Shown here piece after piece: positions 13,237 through 24,143 of a stretch of 64,000 nt of DNA; positions within the stretch are counted from its first letter, which is position 1, and each line of letters opens with the position of its first letter. This stretch comes from Phaeosaccion multiseriatum. Lineage: Eukaryota; Ochrophyta, other classes. A program made the translations under genes and the position numbers. The stretch lies in assembly GCA_965112735.1 (NCBI GenBank), contig OZ218954.1, forward strand, positions 1,922,001-1,986,000. The letters run 5' to 3'. The notes below the pieces were generated by a model. The model did no database searches, had not been told where the DNA came from, and saw nothing but the letters and a program-made list of their open reading frames with translations.

Positions 13237-14293
13237 GTCTGTCTGTCTGCCTGCCTGTCTATCTGTCTATCCATCTGTCTACCTGCCTGCCTGTCTGTCT
13301 ATCTGTCTGTCGGTCTGTCCGTTTCGACTCTCTCCAATTGTGTTTGACTCTCCTCCTGTCGCTGCATGCATGACCCCTCCCCCCCCTTTTATACTATTAA
13401 CGACCCCTGCCCCTTGACACCCCTCTGCCATCCGCCCCTGCCTCTCTCCTCCTCACCCCTGCCCCTGTTCTGCCCATACCCCTCCCGTTCATATCCTATC
13501 CTACCATACCCTACTCCCACATAACCCCCCCCCCCCCAGCGCCATTCGCAAGAGTTCCTGCGTGGCATTGCCCACCTTCGACCCCGTACCAACACCATCG
13601 CCGCCGTCGCCAGAGTTCGCTCGGCCCTGGCCTATGCAACACACGACTTCTTTCAGGGCGAAGGTGAGCAGAGGCAGGGAAGGCAGGGGGAGGAGAGGCA
13701 GAGGCGCGGTCTTTGTGTTTTCTCTGGAAGAACCTTCCATCTGGAAGGGAAAAGGGGAAGGGGAAGGGTGGGACAGGAGGGGAAGGAATAGGAGGAGTCT
13801 TGCGAAAGAAGAGGGGGAAGGGAAAGGGTGGGACAGGAGGGGAAGGAATGGGAGGAGTCTTGCGAAAGAAGGAGAGCGGTCAGTGCACCTGGCCCTGTTG
13901 TATATTCTGTAACGGTCAATGCACCTGGCCCTGTTGTATATTCTGTAACGGTCAGTGCACCTGGCCCTGTTGTATATTCTGTAACGGTCAATGCACCTGG
14001 CCCTGTTGTATATTCTATAACGGTCAGTGCACCTGGCCCTGTTGTATATTCTGTTGCGTTGTGTCCTGGTCTGGCTTGCTCCTGTTGTTACTGTTGCGTT
14101 GCTCAAAGGGGTAACTCCCCTCTGTCACCGCTCATTCACAACCGTTGGCTGTACACTGTGCACGTCAGCGTCGAGCGAAGATGCTTTGCGCATTGGCCGC
14201 AGCAGACAAGCCATCGAGCACTGCGCGTCTCCCTCTTTTTGTCTCCTGTCCCTTGACTGTGCACAGGCGCCTCTTCACTGCCCGTCGCACCCA

Positions 14294-14336
<43 letters not shown>

Positions 14337-14387
14337 GTTCTGATGCCGACAGCTCGTTCCCCACGTTCCTCTTCCCATTCTTCTCTG

Positions 14388-14445
<58 letters not shown>

Positions 14446-14446
14446 G

Positions 14447-14487
<41 letters not shown>

Positions 14488-15160
14488 TTGGCTCCCTCTC
14501 TCTAACTCTCTTGCGAAGGTTTTCATTACTTGCAAAGCCCCGTGGTGACGGCGAGCGATTGCGAAGGGTGAGTTGAGGTCGAATGATCTCGTCTACTCTC
14601 GGGGGAGGGGATAGCGCCTGAGCTGAGCGCGGCTGCTTTGCTTCGCGGGCTACGAATACTGGGCCGCGCACACGGTTGCACACACCACCCGCAGCATGCA
14701 GCATTAGCAGCTTTAGCACCGGTCCCTCAGGCCCCGACTGCCAGCAAGCAGAAACACGAGAGGCGCCTGCAGCACCTGCAATGCCTGTAACGCCTGTAAC
14801 GCCTGTAACGCCTGGAACGCCTGCAGAGGAGGGCTGACACGTGCTCCAAGCCCGCGCAAAGAGCGCAGACCGCTTTGTCTTTTCCCTCGCCTCGACTCAG
14901 CAGTGAAAGCCCCTCTCTTCCCTTCCATGCCCCTACTGACTCCCCCTCCCTCCCTTTCAATGTCCTCCATCCTCCCGTCCCGTCCCGTCACGTCCCCTCC
15001 CCTCATTGGCTCGTGTGTCGGGCGTCCTCCTGCGTGGGGCAGAGCGGGCGAGATGTTCAGGGTGACGACCATTGTGCCGGGCAGCGGGAAGGTGGATGCC
15101 ATCCCTACGGACAAAGAAGGCAACATTGATTACACGAAGGTGGGCATGAGGATAAGGACA

Positions 15161-15220
<60 letters not shown>

Positions 15221-15255
15221 GTGATGATGATGGTGATGATGATGATGATGATGAT

Positions 15256-15286
<31 letters not shown>

Positions 15287-15531
15287 GATGATAATGATGA
15301 TGATGATGATGATGACGATGGTGATGGTGATGATGATGATGATGATGGATGATGATGATGATGATGATGATGACGGCTCTTGTCCACTTGGGGTGCAACC
15401 GTGCTCTGCTCACCCAGGCTTGAGCAATCCTTTGCTCTGCACAAGTGTAGTACGGAAGCCGCTGGGGTGTTAGGAATGTTCCCCACCTCATCCCTCGCCT
15501 CGCCCCCCCTCCTCCTTCGCGCCGAGTCATT

Positions 15532-15578
<47 letters not shown>

Positions 15579-18500
15579 CAAACCCGGTCATTCGTCCTTC
15601 TCCCTCTCCTTCTCCTTCTCCCTTTGCCTGTCCCCGTCCTGTGGTCCTGCCTGACCCTGCACTTACTTGCTTGCCCCTCCCTCCCTCCCTCTGAACAGGA
15701 TTTCTTTGGCAAGCCAGCGTATCTCACTGTGTCTGGGCAGCTCTCGGCGGAGACGCATGCGTGTGCCCTAGGCGATGTGTATACCTTCGGCCCGACCTTC
15801 AGGTGAGAAGGGCGGGCAGGCAGCAGCAGGGCAGGCAACAAGGCAGCAGATACTAAGGGGGAAAGGGCCTTGCGGTACTCGCTTTACTCGCCCCCGCACA
15901 TGCCACTGCCAACGCCACTGCCAATGCTGCTGCTGCTGCGGGCGGTGATATGGTGGTGGTATGGTGGTGAAGTTGATGGTGATACGCGGACCTCACACTA
16001 CCCCACACTCCGCTCCGGCCGTTATGTTCCGACCCACCCACCAGAGCCGAGAATAGCCAAACCACCCGCCACCTGGCAGAGTTTCAGATGATCGAGCCTG
16101 AAATGGCTTTCGCCGATTTAGAGGTGAGTATTGCATATGCAACACTCCGTTGGGGTTAACGTAGCACTTCGTTGGGGTTAACGTATCACTCTGTTAGGGT
16201 TAACGTAGCACTCCGTTGGGTTTAGTAGGGAAGGCCTACCATGTGTCTTGTTTGGCACTGAGCTGTGCTTGGGTAATTTTTCCGTCGTAAGGCAGTGATG
16301 GATGCATCTTGGTAACTTGTCCGTCTCGTAAGGCAGTGATGGATGCATCTTGGTAACTTGTCCGTCTCGTAAGGCAGTGATGGATGCATCTTGGTAATTT
16401 TTCCGTCGTAAGGCAGTGATGGATGCATCTTGGTAACTTGTCCGTCTCGTAAGGCAGTGATGGATGCATCTTGGTAACTTGTCCGTCTCGTAAGGCAGTG
16501 ATGGATGCATCTTGGTAACTTGTCCGTCTCGTAAGGCAGTGATGGATGCATCTTGGTAACTTGTCCGTCTCGTAAGGCAGTGATGGATGCATCTTGGTAA
16601 CTTGTCCGTCTCGTAAGGCAGTGATGGATGCATCTTGGTAACTTGTCCGTCTCGTAAGGCAGTGATGGATGCATGTTGGTAACTTGTCCGTCTCGTAAGG
16701 CAGTGATGGATGCATCTGCATGTGTTCGTTGTGCTACGCGTTCCCCTCTCCCCACCCCCCGCTCTTCTCTTGCTCTCGCCCCTCTTTTCCTGGTGCCCTG
16801 TGATATACGCTAAATGCCGTACGCCCCTTGCGTTTCTCAATGCTGTACGCCCCTGATGTTGCAATGCTGCACGCCCATCACGTTTCCATCCCTTACGTTT
16901 CAATGCCTTACGTTTCAATGCCTTACGTTTCAATGCTGTACGCCTCTTTACGTTTCATCACAGGACAACATGGACAACGCAGAGGCTTTCGTGAGGCACG
17001 TTGTGGCCTACGCCATGGAGCAATGCCAAGACGACATTGTTTTTTTTACAAAGGTGAGAGAGGAGAGGAGGAGGAGGAGGAGGAGGAGAGGGAGGGGCCC
17101 TTTATTCTCCTCCCTTGGCCTCCCTGCGTTGGAGGGGAGGAGAGAGTGTTATGTTAGGCTTTCCTCTGCTGATCCCCGCACAAGTATGGACGGAGGGGAG
17201 GGGAGAAGAGAGGGGAGGGGAGGAGAAGGGAGGGGAGGAGAAGGGAGGGGAGGGGAGAAGAGAGGGGAGGGGAGGAGAAGGGAGGGGAGGGGAGAGGGAG
17301 GGGAGGGGAGAAGAGAGGGGAGGGGAGGAGAAGGGAGGGGAGGGGAGAGGGAGGAGAGCGAGGTGCTCATTAAAAGTGACCCCTGCCCCCACACCACAGG
17401 GGGGAGGGGAACAGAGAAAGTGAGTCTTGTTACTGCCCTGTCTGGTTGCTGCCCCCCCCCACCCTTTTTGGTACGGGGGCAGGAGACTGCTCTTGTGCCC
17501 GCCGCCATCACACCTTCCTCTCTCTCACCTCTCGCCCGTTCTTTTTCTTATTCTTATTCTTATTCTTGTGCTTGGCCTTGTGCTACGGTATCGTCGGTCC
17601 CATCACTTGCCATGCCCATATACATTCAGTTCGTGGAGAAGACCCTTCCCGAGCGGCTGGGCGACATTCTCAACAAGCCCTTCGCGAGAGTGAGCTACAC
17701 GGAGGCAGTGGATATGCTGCAGAAGGAGATCGCCAAGGTGAGCAGCAGCAGTTGGTGGTACAGCAGCAGCAGTTGGTGGTACAGCAGCAGCAGTTGGTGA
17801 CACAACAGCAGCCATGTCCGTGAAAGGGTGGGGAGGCGGTGAGGCCGGTGTCTGACTCCGACGTCGACACGTCTTATCCATCTGGTAACCCTCTCCTATT
17901 CCATAGCTGAACTCTCTCCTGTTGCTCTCCTGCAGGACCCGTCGAAGTGGCAGTATCCTGACGTCAGCTTCGGGACGGACCTGCAAACAGAGCACGAGAG
18001 GTGGCTGGCAGAGGCAAGTGTGCGAGGGAACGCCTTCTCTTTCTCTCTTCGTCTCTTCCACAGCTTCACGTATTGTCGGTGGTCTCTTCACAAGCCCGCT
18101 AGGCTCAACTGCCCCACCCCCTCCCTTCCCCTCCCTTCCCCTCCCTTCCGCTCCCTTCCCCTCCCTTCCCCTCCCTTCCCCTCCCTTCCCCTCCCCTCCC
18201 CTCCCCTCCCCTCCCCTCCCCTCCCCTCCCCTCCCCTCCCCTCCCCTCCCTTCCCCTCCCTTCCCCTCCCCTCCCCTCCCCTCCCTTCCCCTCCACTCCC
18301 TTCCCCTCCCTTCCCTTCCCCTCCCCTCCCTTCCCCGCCCCTCCCTTCCCCTCCCTTCCCCTCCCTTCCCTTCCCATCCACTTCATTCCCCTCCCCTCCC
18401 CTCCCCTCCCCTCCGCTCCCCTCCGCTCCCCTCCGCTCCCCTCCGCTCCCCTCCCCTCCCCTCCCCTCCCCTCCCCTCCGCTCCCCTCCCCTCCCCTCCC

Positions 18501-19092
18501 CTCCCCTCCCCTCCCCTCCGCTCCGCTCCCATCCCCTCCCCTCCCCTCCCCTCCCCTCCTATCCCTGCACCGCCCATGTACCCGCATTCATTCCTCTGCG
18601 GTGGTGTGGATATTTTGATTGTGGAGCAGGTCCAGTTCGGTACAGCCACCTTCGTTTACAACTACCCGCGGGGCATCAAGGCCTTCTACATGCGCGACAA
18701 CCCCGACGGAAAGACAGTGGCAGCAATGGATCTGTTGGTGCCGGGGATAGGGGAGCTCATTGGAGGCTCGCAGAGGGAAGAACGCCTAGAGGGTAAGTGT
18801 GGGGAGGGGAGGGAGAGGGGGAGGGGGGAGGAAGAAGAGCAGGGGGAGGGGGAGGGAGGGGGAGGGGGAGGGAGGGGGAGGGGAGGGGGAGGGAGGAGGA
18901 AGCAGGGCAAGCAGCCCCCCCCCGGTTGGGGTCTTGGGGGTTTCGGGTAGTCTTGGTTGTCCTGAATGTCCTGAATGACCTGACCCCTTGTGTTGAAATG
19001 ATGTGACCGGAAAGAAGGGGACGGAGCTCGGCGAGGGGCGGGGGGGGCGTGGTACTGCCGCATCATCAATCCCTTTCCTTTGGTACTTGTGG

Positions 19093-19128
<36 letters not shown>

Positions 19129-19467
19129 GTTCCGTTTTTACATTCATGTCAACTCTCTCGCCCCTCTCGTACTTAACAACACCTGCCATCCCCTGCTTTC
19201 CTCGCTACCCCCCCCCCCCCCCACACACACACACACACATGCATACACATATATGCATCCATATCTGCAGTACTCGAAGCCAAGATGGTGGAGCTCGATC
19301 TAAACCCCTCCGACTATTGGTGGTACAATGACCTCCGCAAGTACGGCAGCGTGCCGCACTCCGGCTACGGCCTCGGCTTCGAGCGACTCGTGTGCTACGT
19401 GACCGGAATTGAGAATATCCGAGACGCGGTGGCCTTCCCTCGTTACCCCGGTAGCGCGGAGTTCTAG
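11722..19467 (+). CDS. Asparaginyl-tRNA synthetase, plastid-targeted form
   Basis: Charges tRNA-Asn with asparagine (class II synthetase). I join 14 exons: 11722-12087, 12209-12382, 12636-12716, 13086-13148, 13540-13663, 14519-14567, 15043-15139, 15699-15802, 16045-16123, 16964-17053, 17630-17737, 17936-18013, 18630-18792 and 19271-19467. They sum to 1,773 nt, or 590 residues, with consistent phases. An OB-fold anticodon domain ([16 protein letters not shown]) is followed by the catalytic core with GAGEMFRV, motif 2 ([19 protein letters not shown]), [10 protein letters not shown] and motif 3 (GYGLGFERL). The reconstruction follows bacterial AsnRS almost end to end. The N-terminus is [20 protein letters not shown] and then a VNA-FQG junction. 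This is a signal peptide plus an Ala-Phe cleavage site followed by a Ser/Arg-rich transit-like stretch, as in red-lineage plastid import. Mitochondrial dual targeting is possible. Introns 12717-13085 and 18014-18629 use GC donors. Confidence 0.95.
13149..13320 (+). repeat. GTCT tetranucleotide repeat in an AsnRS intron
   Basis: More than 30 near-perfect CTGT units begin right at the donor of intron 13149-13539, then degenerate. The acceptor side is a C-rich tract ending at 13539. Confidence 0.9.
13741..14057 (+). repeat. Purine-rich duplication followed by a 36-bp tandem repeat, in an AsnRS intron
   Basis: A G/A-rich segment of about 54 bp is duplicated at about 13750-13870. It is followed by five copies of a 36-bp unit containing TGCACCTGGCCCTGTTGTAT, with repeat starts at 13877, 13913 and onwards. 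Both lie in the donor half of intron 13664-14518. Confidence 0.85.
14300..14510 (+). repeat. CT and GT dinucleotide tracts at an AsnRS acceptor
   Basis: Runs of TC interrupted by TG repeats occupy the last 200 bp of intron 13664-14518, immediately upstream of the 49-nt exon at 14519-14567. Confidence 0.85.
15160..15575 (+). repeat. GAT trinucleotide and CA dinucleotide repeats in an AsnRS intron
   Basis: A GAT/GGT repeat covers about 15160-15372 and a CA run lies at about 15534-15575. Both are inside intron 15140-15698. Confidence 0.9.
16140..16720 (+). repeat. Two tandem repeat families in an AsnRS intron (about 24 bp and 41 bp)
   Basis: Four copies of a unit containing CTCCGTTGGGGTTAACGTA lie at about 16140-16220. 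They are followed by roughly eleven head-to-tail 41-bp units at about 16275-16720, each containing GGCAGTGATGGATGCATC. Two units carry a shorter variant core. Both arrays lie inside intron 16124-16963. Confidence 0.9.
17170..17360 (+). repeat. GGGGA-type purine repeat in an AsnRS intron
   Basis: A pentanucleotide-like GGGGA/GAAGG array lies in the donor half of intron 17054-17629. The acceptor half of the same intron is CT-rich. Confidence 0.85.
17742..17812 (+). repeat. Three-copy 21-bp array of the dispersed CAGTTGGTGATAC motif
   Basis: Three copies with a 21-bp period (GTTGGT at 17751, 17772 and 17793), starting a few bases after the donor at 17738. The unit is the reverse complement of a motif that recurs elsewhere in the window (see findings). 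Confidence 0.85.
18115..18560 (+). repeat. CCCCT/CCCTT pyrimidine array in an AsnRS intron
   Basis: About 445 bp of almost pure C/T pentanucleotide repeats in intron 18014-18629, the second AsnRS intron with a GC donor. The C/T array is on the sense strand and leads towards the acceptor. Confidence 0.9.
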
Positions 19468-20597
19468 GCGTGTCAGCGGGGAGGGGGTTCTTGCTAATTG
19501 CTTCTTGTAGCGCCATAGCGCCATTACTGCTGCTGCTGCTGCTGCTCCTTAAACAGATTTTGCGGGGTGGGATGGGATGGGATGGGTGGCCGTGTAGTGA
19601 CGGGTAGGGCGAGGAACGCAGGAGAGGAGAGCGGAGGAGAGGAGAGGAGAGGAGAGGGGAGGAGAAGGAAGGGCTCTCCCGATGCATTATGCTGCGACAT
19701 CCCAGCGTGTGCATGCACCGCAGCGGCTGCAGAGGGGCTGCTGCATGCGTAGAGAAGAGGGGAGGAAGAGGAGCAAGTGAAGCAAAGTTGAAGTTGAAGT
19801 TGGTGGAGGTTCAACGCTGAGAGGCACAGAGCCGGTGTGTGTGGGTGTGATTTCCCCTCTTCTCCCTCCGTCGCCTTGCTTAGGGGGCTTTTCCTTCCAG
19901 CAAGAAAGCATCGGCCATGGCTCAATGTTCCATGGCTCAATGGTCGCAATAGATTCTCATTATTAACATTCCACCACCGCACCCAAGCAAGTAAGCTTAC
20001 GTAAGTAAGTATGCGAGCACCGCCCAACCTATACAAATACAGTGAAACGCCACATCCGGCCCCCTTGCCCTGCCTCCTCCTCCCAATAGTCCATAGTAGC
20101 ATCCCCCCCCCCACCTCCCCTCTCTCTCTCTCCCTCTCCCCGTGCTCTGACTGGCACTGATGAAACCACAACCCGTCCATAGTAAGTGGCACAGGCCCGG
20201 ACATGTCTGGGCCTCCCTCCCCTCCCGTCTCCAGCCCTCCCTTCCCTTCCCTTCTCTTCTCTTCTCTTCCTGCCTTCCCTTGATGGGCAGAATCTGGCTC
20301 TCTGGATGCTGTTGCTGCTGCTGTTGCTGCTGCTGTTGCTGCTGCTGAGACTCCAAGCGCTACCTTCCCCTTGTGGCTGTGTCGCCCCCCCTTTGTACAA
20401 GACATGCCCTTCCCTCCTCCCTCCGCCCCCCCTGGATCGATCACCTCCCCGTCTCGCAAAGCTCTGCACTTTATCTCCCCTCAACCCCCGAAGATTAAGA
20501 ACATTCCCCAGCTCGGCGCCGAGCAGGCATATATCGACACATCGACATGTCGACATTATCGACCATCTCGACATATTATCGACCATCTCGACATGGA
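19468..20597. other. Intergenic region between convergent AsnRS and the J/BRCT gene
   Basis: Contains the two 3' UTRs. I see short GGGAT and GGAGA tracts (19560-19670), a CTG repeat (about 20303-20350), and, just after the J/BRCT stop, a cluster of TCGA-containing direct and inverted repeats (20535-20596). Long antisense open frames here are low complexity and I do not call them genes. Confidence 0.6.
20535..20596 (-). repeat. Cluster of short palindromes next to the J/BRCT stop codon
   Basis: Repeated TCGACAT and TCGACCATC words, including the palindrome ATCGACATGTCGACAT. They lie directly 3' of the minus-strand stop codon at 20598-20600, so they are in the mRNA 3' UTR and could fold as a hairpin. 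Confidence 0.6.
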
Positions 20598-22301
20598 CTA
20601 CTCGGAATCATCGTCGATGACGATGATTCTGGCTCTGCGCTTCTTCCCGGGGGGCTTGTTCGTCTCGCCTCCTCCGTCCTCCCCTGCTGCTCTTCGCTTC
20701 TTGACACGAGGCGAGGCCTTCTTCTTGGGCGCGGCCTTGCCCTTGGTGTGTGTGGCTGTCGCCGCCGCCGGTCGTCTTGCCGCAGGCTTCTTCTTGTTCG
20801 CCTTCGTGGTCGTTGCCGCCGGGGGGGTATGGTCGGGCTCTTGGGTGAGGCTTGCCGGCCCATACCCCGCCGCGCGTGCCCTATCTTCTGCCGATGCCAA
20901 CTCACGCAGCCTCTTGGAGTTGCCGCCGTAGCCACTGGAGAAGGAGGTGATCTTCACGTCTGGCTTGTACTCCTCAATGCTTCCTGCTGTCGCGCCTTCT
21001 CCTCCTCCTTCCAAGCGTAGCTTCAAGTCGTGCAACGTCATGAGCGTAATTTTGGAGCTTGCTCGCGCTTTGGACACTTTGGAGAAGCCTGGCTCCTTGC
21101 CCACCAGCAAAATGTCCGTCACTCCAGAGATAGCCGTCGTCACCCTGCCCCCCAGACTTCTGATCAACGCCTTGGTCCTCTCCTTCCCCAGGTTGAGGCC
21201 CACGCCGCCCCCCACCTCCGGGAACAAGCCCGTGAGGACAAAGGTCTTGCCAGCGAGGGGATGGGGGTTGATGGCTTGAATCTGAAACTGTCTTCCTCCA
21301 GTGGTGGTCATAGCCGTGGAGGCCGGGTGCTGAACAAGCTCACTACTGCCAGCGCGGGCAGCAGCCGCGCCGCCAGTCTCACCGCCAGCCGCGCTGGAGC
21401 TGCTAGCACCGGCAGGATGCGCCCCATACTGCTGCTGCTGCGGCTGCGGCTGCTGCTCCGGCTCCGGCACTGGCTTGGCCTTGGCTTTGGTCAAGCGCGC
21501 CCAACAGGACCTGTCCATGACTCGGTTGATCACCTCTCGCCGGGCCGCGGGCGGGAGTACGTTAAAACCACAGAGCAGAATCTCATTCATACTCAGCAGC
21601 GCGGCCTCGAACAGCTTCATGTCTTGACAAACGTCCGGGTCGGGCAGCCCCAGCCAGATCTTGCTGGGCACCCTCCAGCAGCGCAAGTGGACGAAGCGGC
21701 CGTACCCTCCGCTCTGGGCATCCAGAGAGCCGATCCGAATGCCTCCCTTGGGAATGGGCTCATCTGGCGTTTCACAGTGCCTGTACTTGCACACGCTACG
21801 CCCCGACACTGCCAACTCCACCCGGTAGGAGGGCATCTCCTCTTGGGCCGCTTGGGAGTAGTAGTCCCAAGGCTGCGTCGGCGGGACTTCGGTGGAGTCC
21901 CAAGTGGTGTCGTCCACATCATAGTCCTCGTAACCCTCCTCGTAGCCCTCCTCATAGTCCTCGTCCTGTTCCTCCTCACGAGCCACGCGGCTCTTGCTCT
22001 TCATGGCGGCGGCAAAGGATGTCTTGATACGCCCCGACGTGAACATCTCCCGCACAATTTCGAAAGATGTCTGAATCTCTCGAAACTCAGCAGGGTCGCC
22101 TCCCTTGTCGGGGTGGGCCGAGAGGATCTTCTTAAAGTAGGATTTTTTCACCTTGGAGAACTCATCCTTCAGTCCGGCGCATCCATCCAGGTCCCCCGCG
22201 CTCACCCCCAGGCACCCGAGCAGTTGGCTGAGGCTCTTCATCGTGGAGGTGCTCTGTCCCAAGCGAGAACCCAAGCCTCTTCTTAGAGCGCTTCCCTTCA
22301 A
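20598..22301 (-). CDS. J-domain / PARP-type zinc finger / BRCT protein with SIM-like tail
   Basis: A single-exon 567-residue protein of unknown function, probably nuclear and linked to DNA ends or replication. Residues about 23-95 form a J domain with the HPD motif at 63-65. Residues about 158-222 resemble a PARP-type zinc finger, with candidate ligands C171, C176, H205 and C208. The C-x4-C spacing is unusual, since PARP1-type fingers have C-x2-C. Residues about 346-430 are a BRCT domain (PLAGKTFVLTG ... ILLVGKEPGFSKVSKA) of the RFC1/DNA-ligase type. The tail is Lys/Arg-rich and ends RARIIVIDDDSE, a hydrophobic-acidic pattern typical of SUMO-interacting motifs. Translation could also begin at the second Met (22241). 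The three-domain order is not one I recognise from a named protein. Domain calls are by eye. Confidence 0.85.
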   Translation of the reverse strand: MKGSALRRGLGSRLGQSTSTMKSLSQLLGCLGVSAGDLDGCAGLKDEFSKVKKSYFKKILSAHPDKGGDPAEFREIQTSFEIVREMFTSGRIKTSFAAAMKSKSRVAREEEQDEDYEEGYEEGYEDYDVDDTTWDSTEVPPTQPWDYYSQAAQEEMPSYRVELAVSGRSVCKYRHCETPDEPIPKGGIRIGSLDAQSGGYGRFVHLRCWRVPSKIWLGLPDPDVCQDMKLFEAALLSMNEILLCGFNVLPPAARREVINRVMDRSCWARLTKAKAKPVPEPEQQPQPQQQQYGAHPAGASSSSAAGGETGGAAAARAGSSELVQHPASTAMTTTGGRQFQIQAINPHPLAGKTFVLTGLFPEVGGGVGLNLGKERTKALIRSLGGRVTTAISGVTDILLVGKEPGFSKVSKARASSKITLMTLHDLKLRLEGGGEGATAGSIEEYKPDVKITSFSSGYGGNSKRLRELASAEDRARAAGYGPASLTQEPDHTPPAATTTKANKKKPAARRPAAATATHTKGKAAPKKKASPRVKKRRAAGEDGGGETNKPPGKKRRARIIVIDDDSE

Positions 22302-22466
22302 GCTCTCTCCTGCTCCCCTTCTTTCTTTAGAGGAGCTTCTTCAAGCTCTTTCCTGCCGCCTCCCTTTTGCTCCCTCAATTTAGTTTTGACAGACACCAAA
22401 TTGCAAAAAAAAGAGCCTTCCATTTGGCGTTCGTATCACCAACTGCCTCACATCAAACGGAAATAG

Positions 22467-22503
<37 letters not shown>

Positions 22504-22558
22504 TCCCTCTCCCCCCCTCTCTCTCTCACCCGGCCTATAACATAGCGTCTTGATCATC
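22302..22558. promoter_or_regulatory. Probable bidirectional promoter (J/BRCT gene and coiled-coil gene)
   Basis: Only 257 bp separate the divergent start codons. The interval has a TC repeat (22471-22498) and a CTATAAC box at 22534-22540, close to the plus-strand ATG at 22559. Promoter function is inferred from the arrangement. Confidence 0.45.
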
Positions 22559-23399
22559 ATGTTTCGTGTGTCCACCTTACCACCAACCTTGCGCGAAGAG
22601 CTGAAGGACATGCGAGTGAGTCTTCTCGCCTTGAGGAAGGAGCAAGCTCTCGCACAGAGAAAGATGGACACTGTGCAGGAGGACGTCAAGGAGCTGAAGC
22701 AGGCCTTCCTCATGCTGTGCGATCTAATGGTGGGAGAGCTCCAGGTGCGTCGTGGTGGGGCTTGGCATCGAGGTCCGTGTTGGCTATACCTCATTTTGCC
22801 CACATCTTTATACTTTATTCTCTTTGCAGAGGGTGGATAGGGAGGGCCGTTCAAGATGTCGACGGTTAGCGGCGGGTACAAAGAGGCTGCTTCTGGAGGA
22901 GAAGGGGGAGAGAGAGCTTTGGCAAGCCACAACCATGAGCAGCAGCAGCAGCAGCAGCAGCAGGAGTTGCAGCAGCACCCCCACCACCACCACCTTCTCG
23001 CAGGAACAGGATAATGATCAGGATATCGACGAGAATGGAGATTGCACGACCGTCGTCCACAGGAGTGTCAGCAGTTCCCCACCCCCAGTCAACAAGACGG
23101 ACGCTCCGTCGTCCACGGCCGATATGAGCCCCGCACGCAAGACAAGCAGTGGTAGCAGGAGCCCACCTCCGCGACGGCGCAGTCAGCCCCTCCACGAGAG
23201 ATGTGATGCCTGCTCAGGCTGCAGGGAGCGCTGGCAAGCCATGTCTGTGTGGCAAAGTCAAGAAGAAGGGGAAGGGGAGGATGTGAAGGAGAGGTTGCAG
23301 CACCTGGAGCGCGGCCTCAAGTACCTTCGCAAGCAGCGGGTGCGAGACTTCGAGGTGCGAGAAAGGGCAGGACAGTGCGGTGGTGGTGGATCGGCATAG
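22559..23399 (+). CDS. Hypothetical coiled-coil protein
   Basis: I do not recognise this gene. Exon 1 (22559-22744) encodes a 62-residue charged helix (LREELKDMRVSLLALRKEQA ... VQEDVKELKQAF) with heptad spacing. After an 85-bp GT..AG intron, exon 2 (22830-23399) continues in phase with a Ser/Thr/Pro-rich linker. It then gives a second helical segment (VKERLQHLERGLKYLRKQR) and a TAG stop. A similar helix (MEERLRSLEKGLRQAQKD) is encoded at about 23690-23750, so a third exon reaching the stop at 23920 is possible, with a donor at 23340; I could not fix its acceptor. It is likely a structural or scaffold protein, but function is unknown. Confidence 0.5.
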
Positions 23400-24143
23400 T
23401 GATGACGGAGGGGAGACCTACAGAGTGCCCAATAGTTGCTTGCGTGGGGGTCGCCTTTTTAAGCGCTGTCCCTGGTCGCTCTGTCGTAGCAAGCTAGCAA
23501 CCACAGTGATTTTTGCAAATGTACACTCGTTCTTCCCCTTTTGCCAGGCCTCATTTACCCCCCTCCCCTCCTTCTCCCCAAAACTCCCCCCCAACCGGTC
23601 CAAACACGCAGCTTCTTCACAAGGCTCTGGCACCGCAAAAGCCCTACAAGGGTCTCCTCAGGCAAAGTCTTTCGCACAAGCAGCAAATGACCGCCATGGA
23701 GGAGCGGCTGCGCTCGCTGGAGAAAGGATTGAGACAGGCGCAGAAAGACAGCAGACCCGTTCATGCGGAGGGGGGCGGGGAGGCGCTCTGCAGCAGCAGT
23801 CCTAAGACAGACGAGGCGGTAACAAGACCCGCAGCAGCAGCAGCAGAAGCAGAAGCAGAAGCATCAGCACCAGCAGCACCAGTAGCAATAGTATCGGATA
23901 CCACGCGGGGACAAGAATAGCGTACTACTCTGTCATGAAGCAAAGCCAAAGCAAAGTCAGCACCGCAAGAGGAGACGCGGCGGCGGTGGAGCGGCCAAGA
24001 TGTGTATCACAAAGAAAACGTGCGGTTGTTGGGGAGCAGATGACATCCGATGTATGCGTGCTTCGAAAAGAAAACACATGTACTTTAGACACACCCAGGC
24101 GGTGAGGCAGTCAGGCAATCACACAAAATCAGGCAGCGGCACG

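Noticed and set aside
16236-16755. CRISPR-like appearance of regularly spaced 41-bp repeats
   Set aside because: Units are head to tail with no unique spacers, lie in a eukaryotic intron, and no cas genes exist here.
18088-18587. Gly/Arg/Glu-rich minus-strand frames
   Set aside because: Products of the CCCCT array within an AsnRS intron; no conserved protein features.
19524-20459. A 311-residue minus-strand frame downstream of AsnRS
   Set aside because: Low-complexity, overlaps repeat tracts and both expected 3' UTRs; no domain recognised.
23513-23920. A separate 135-residue gene at 23513-23920
   Set aside because: Its helix resembles that of the preceding gene and it lacks a start context; more likely a third exon, but the junction could not be fixed.
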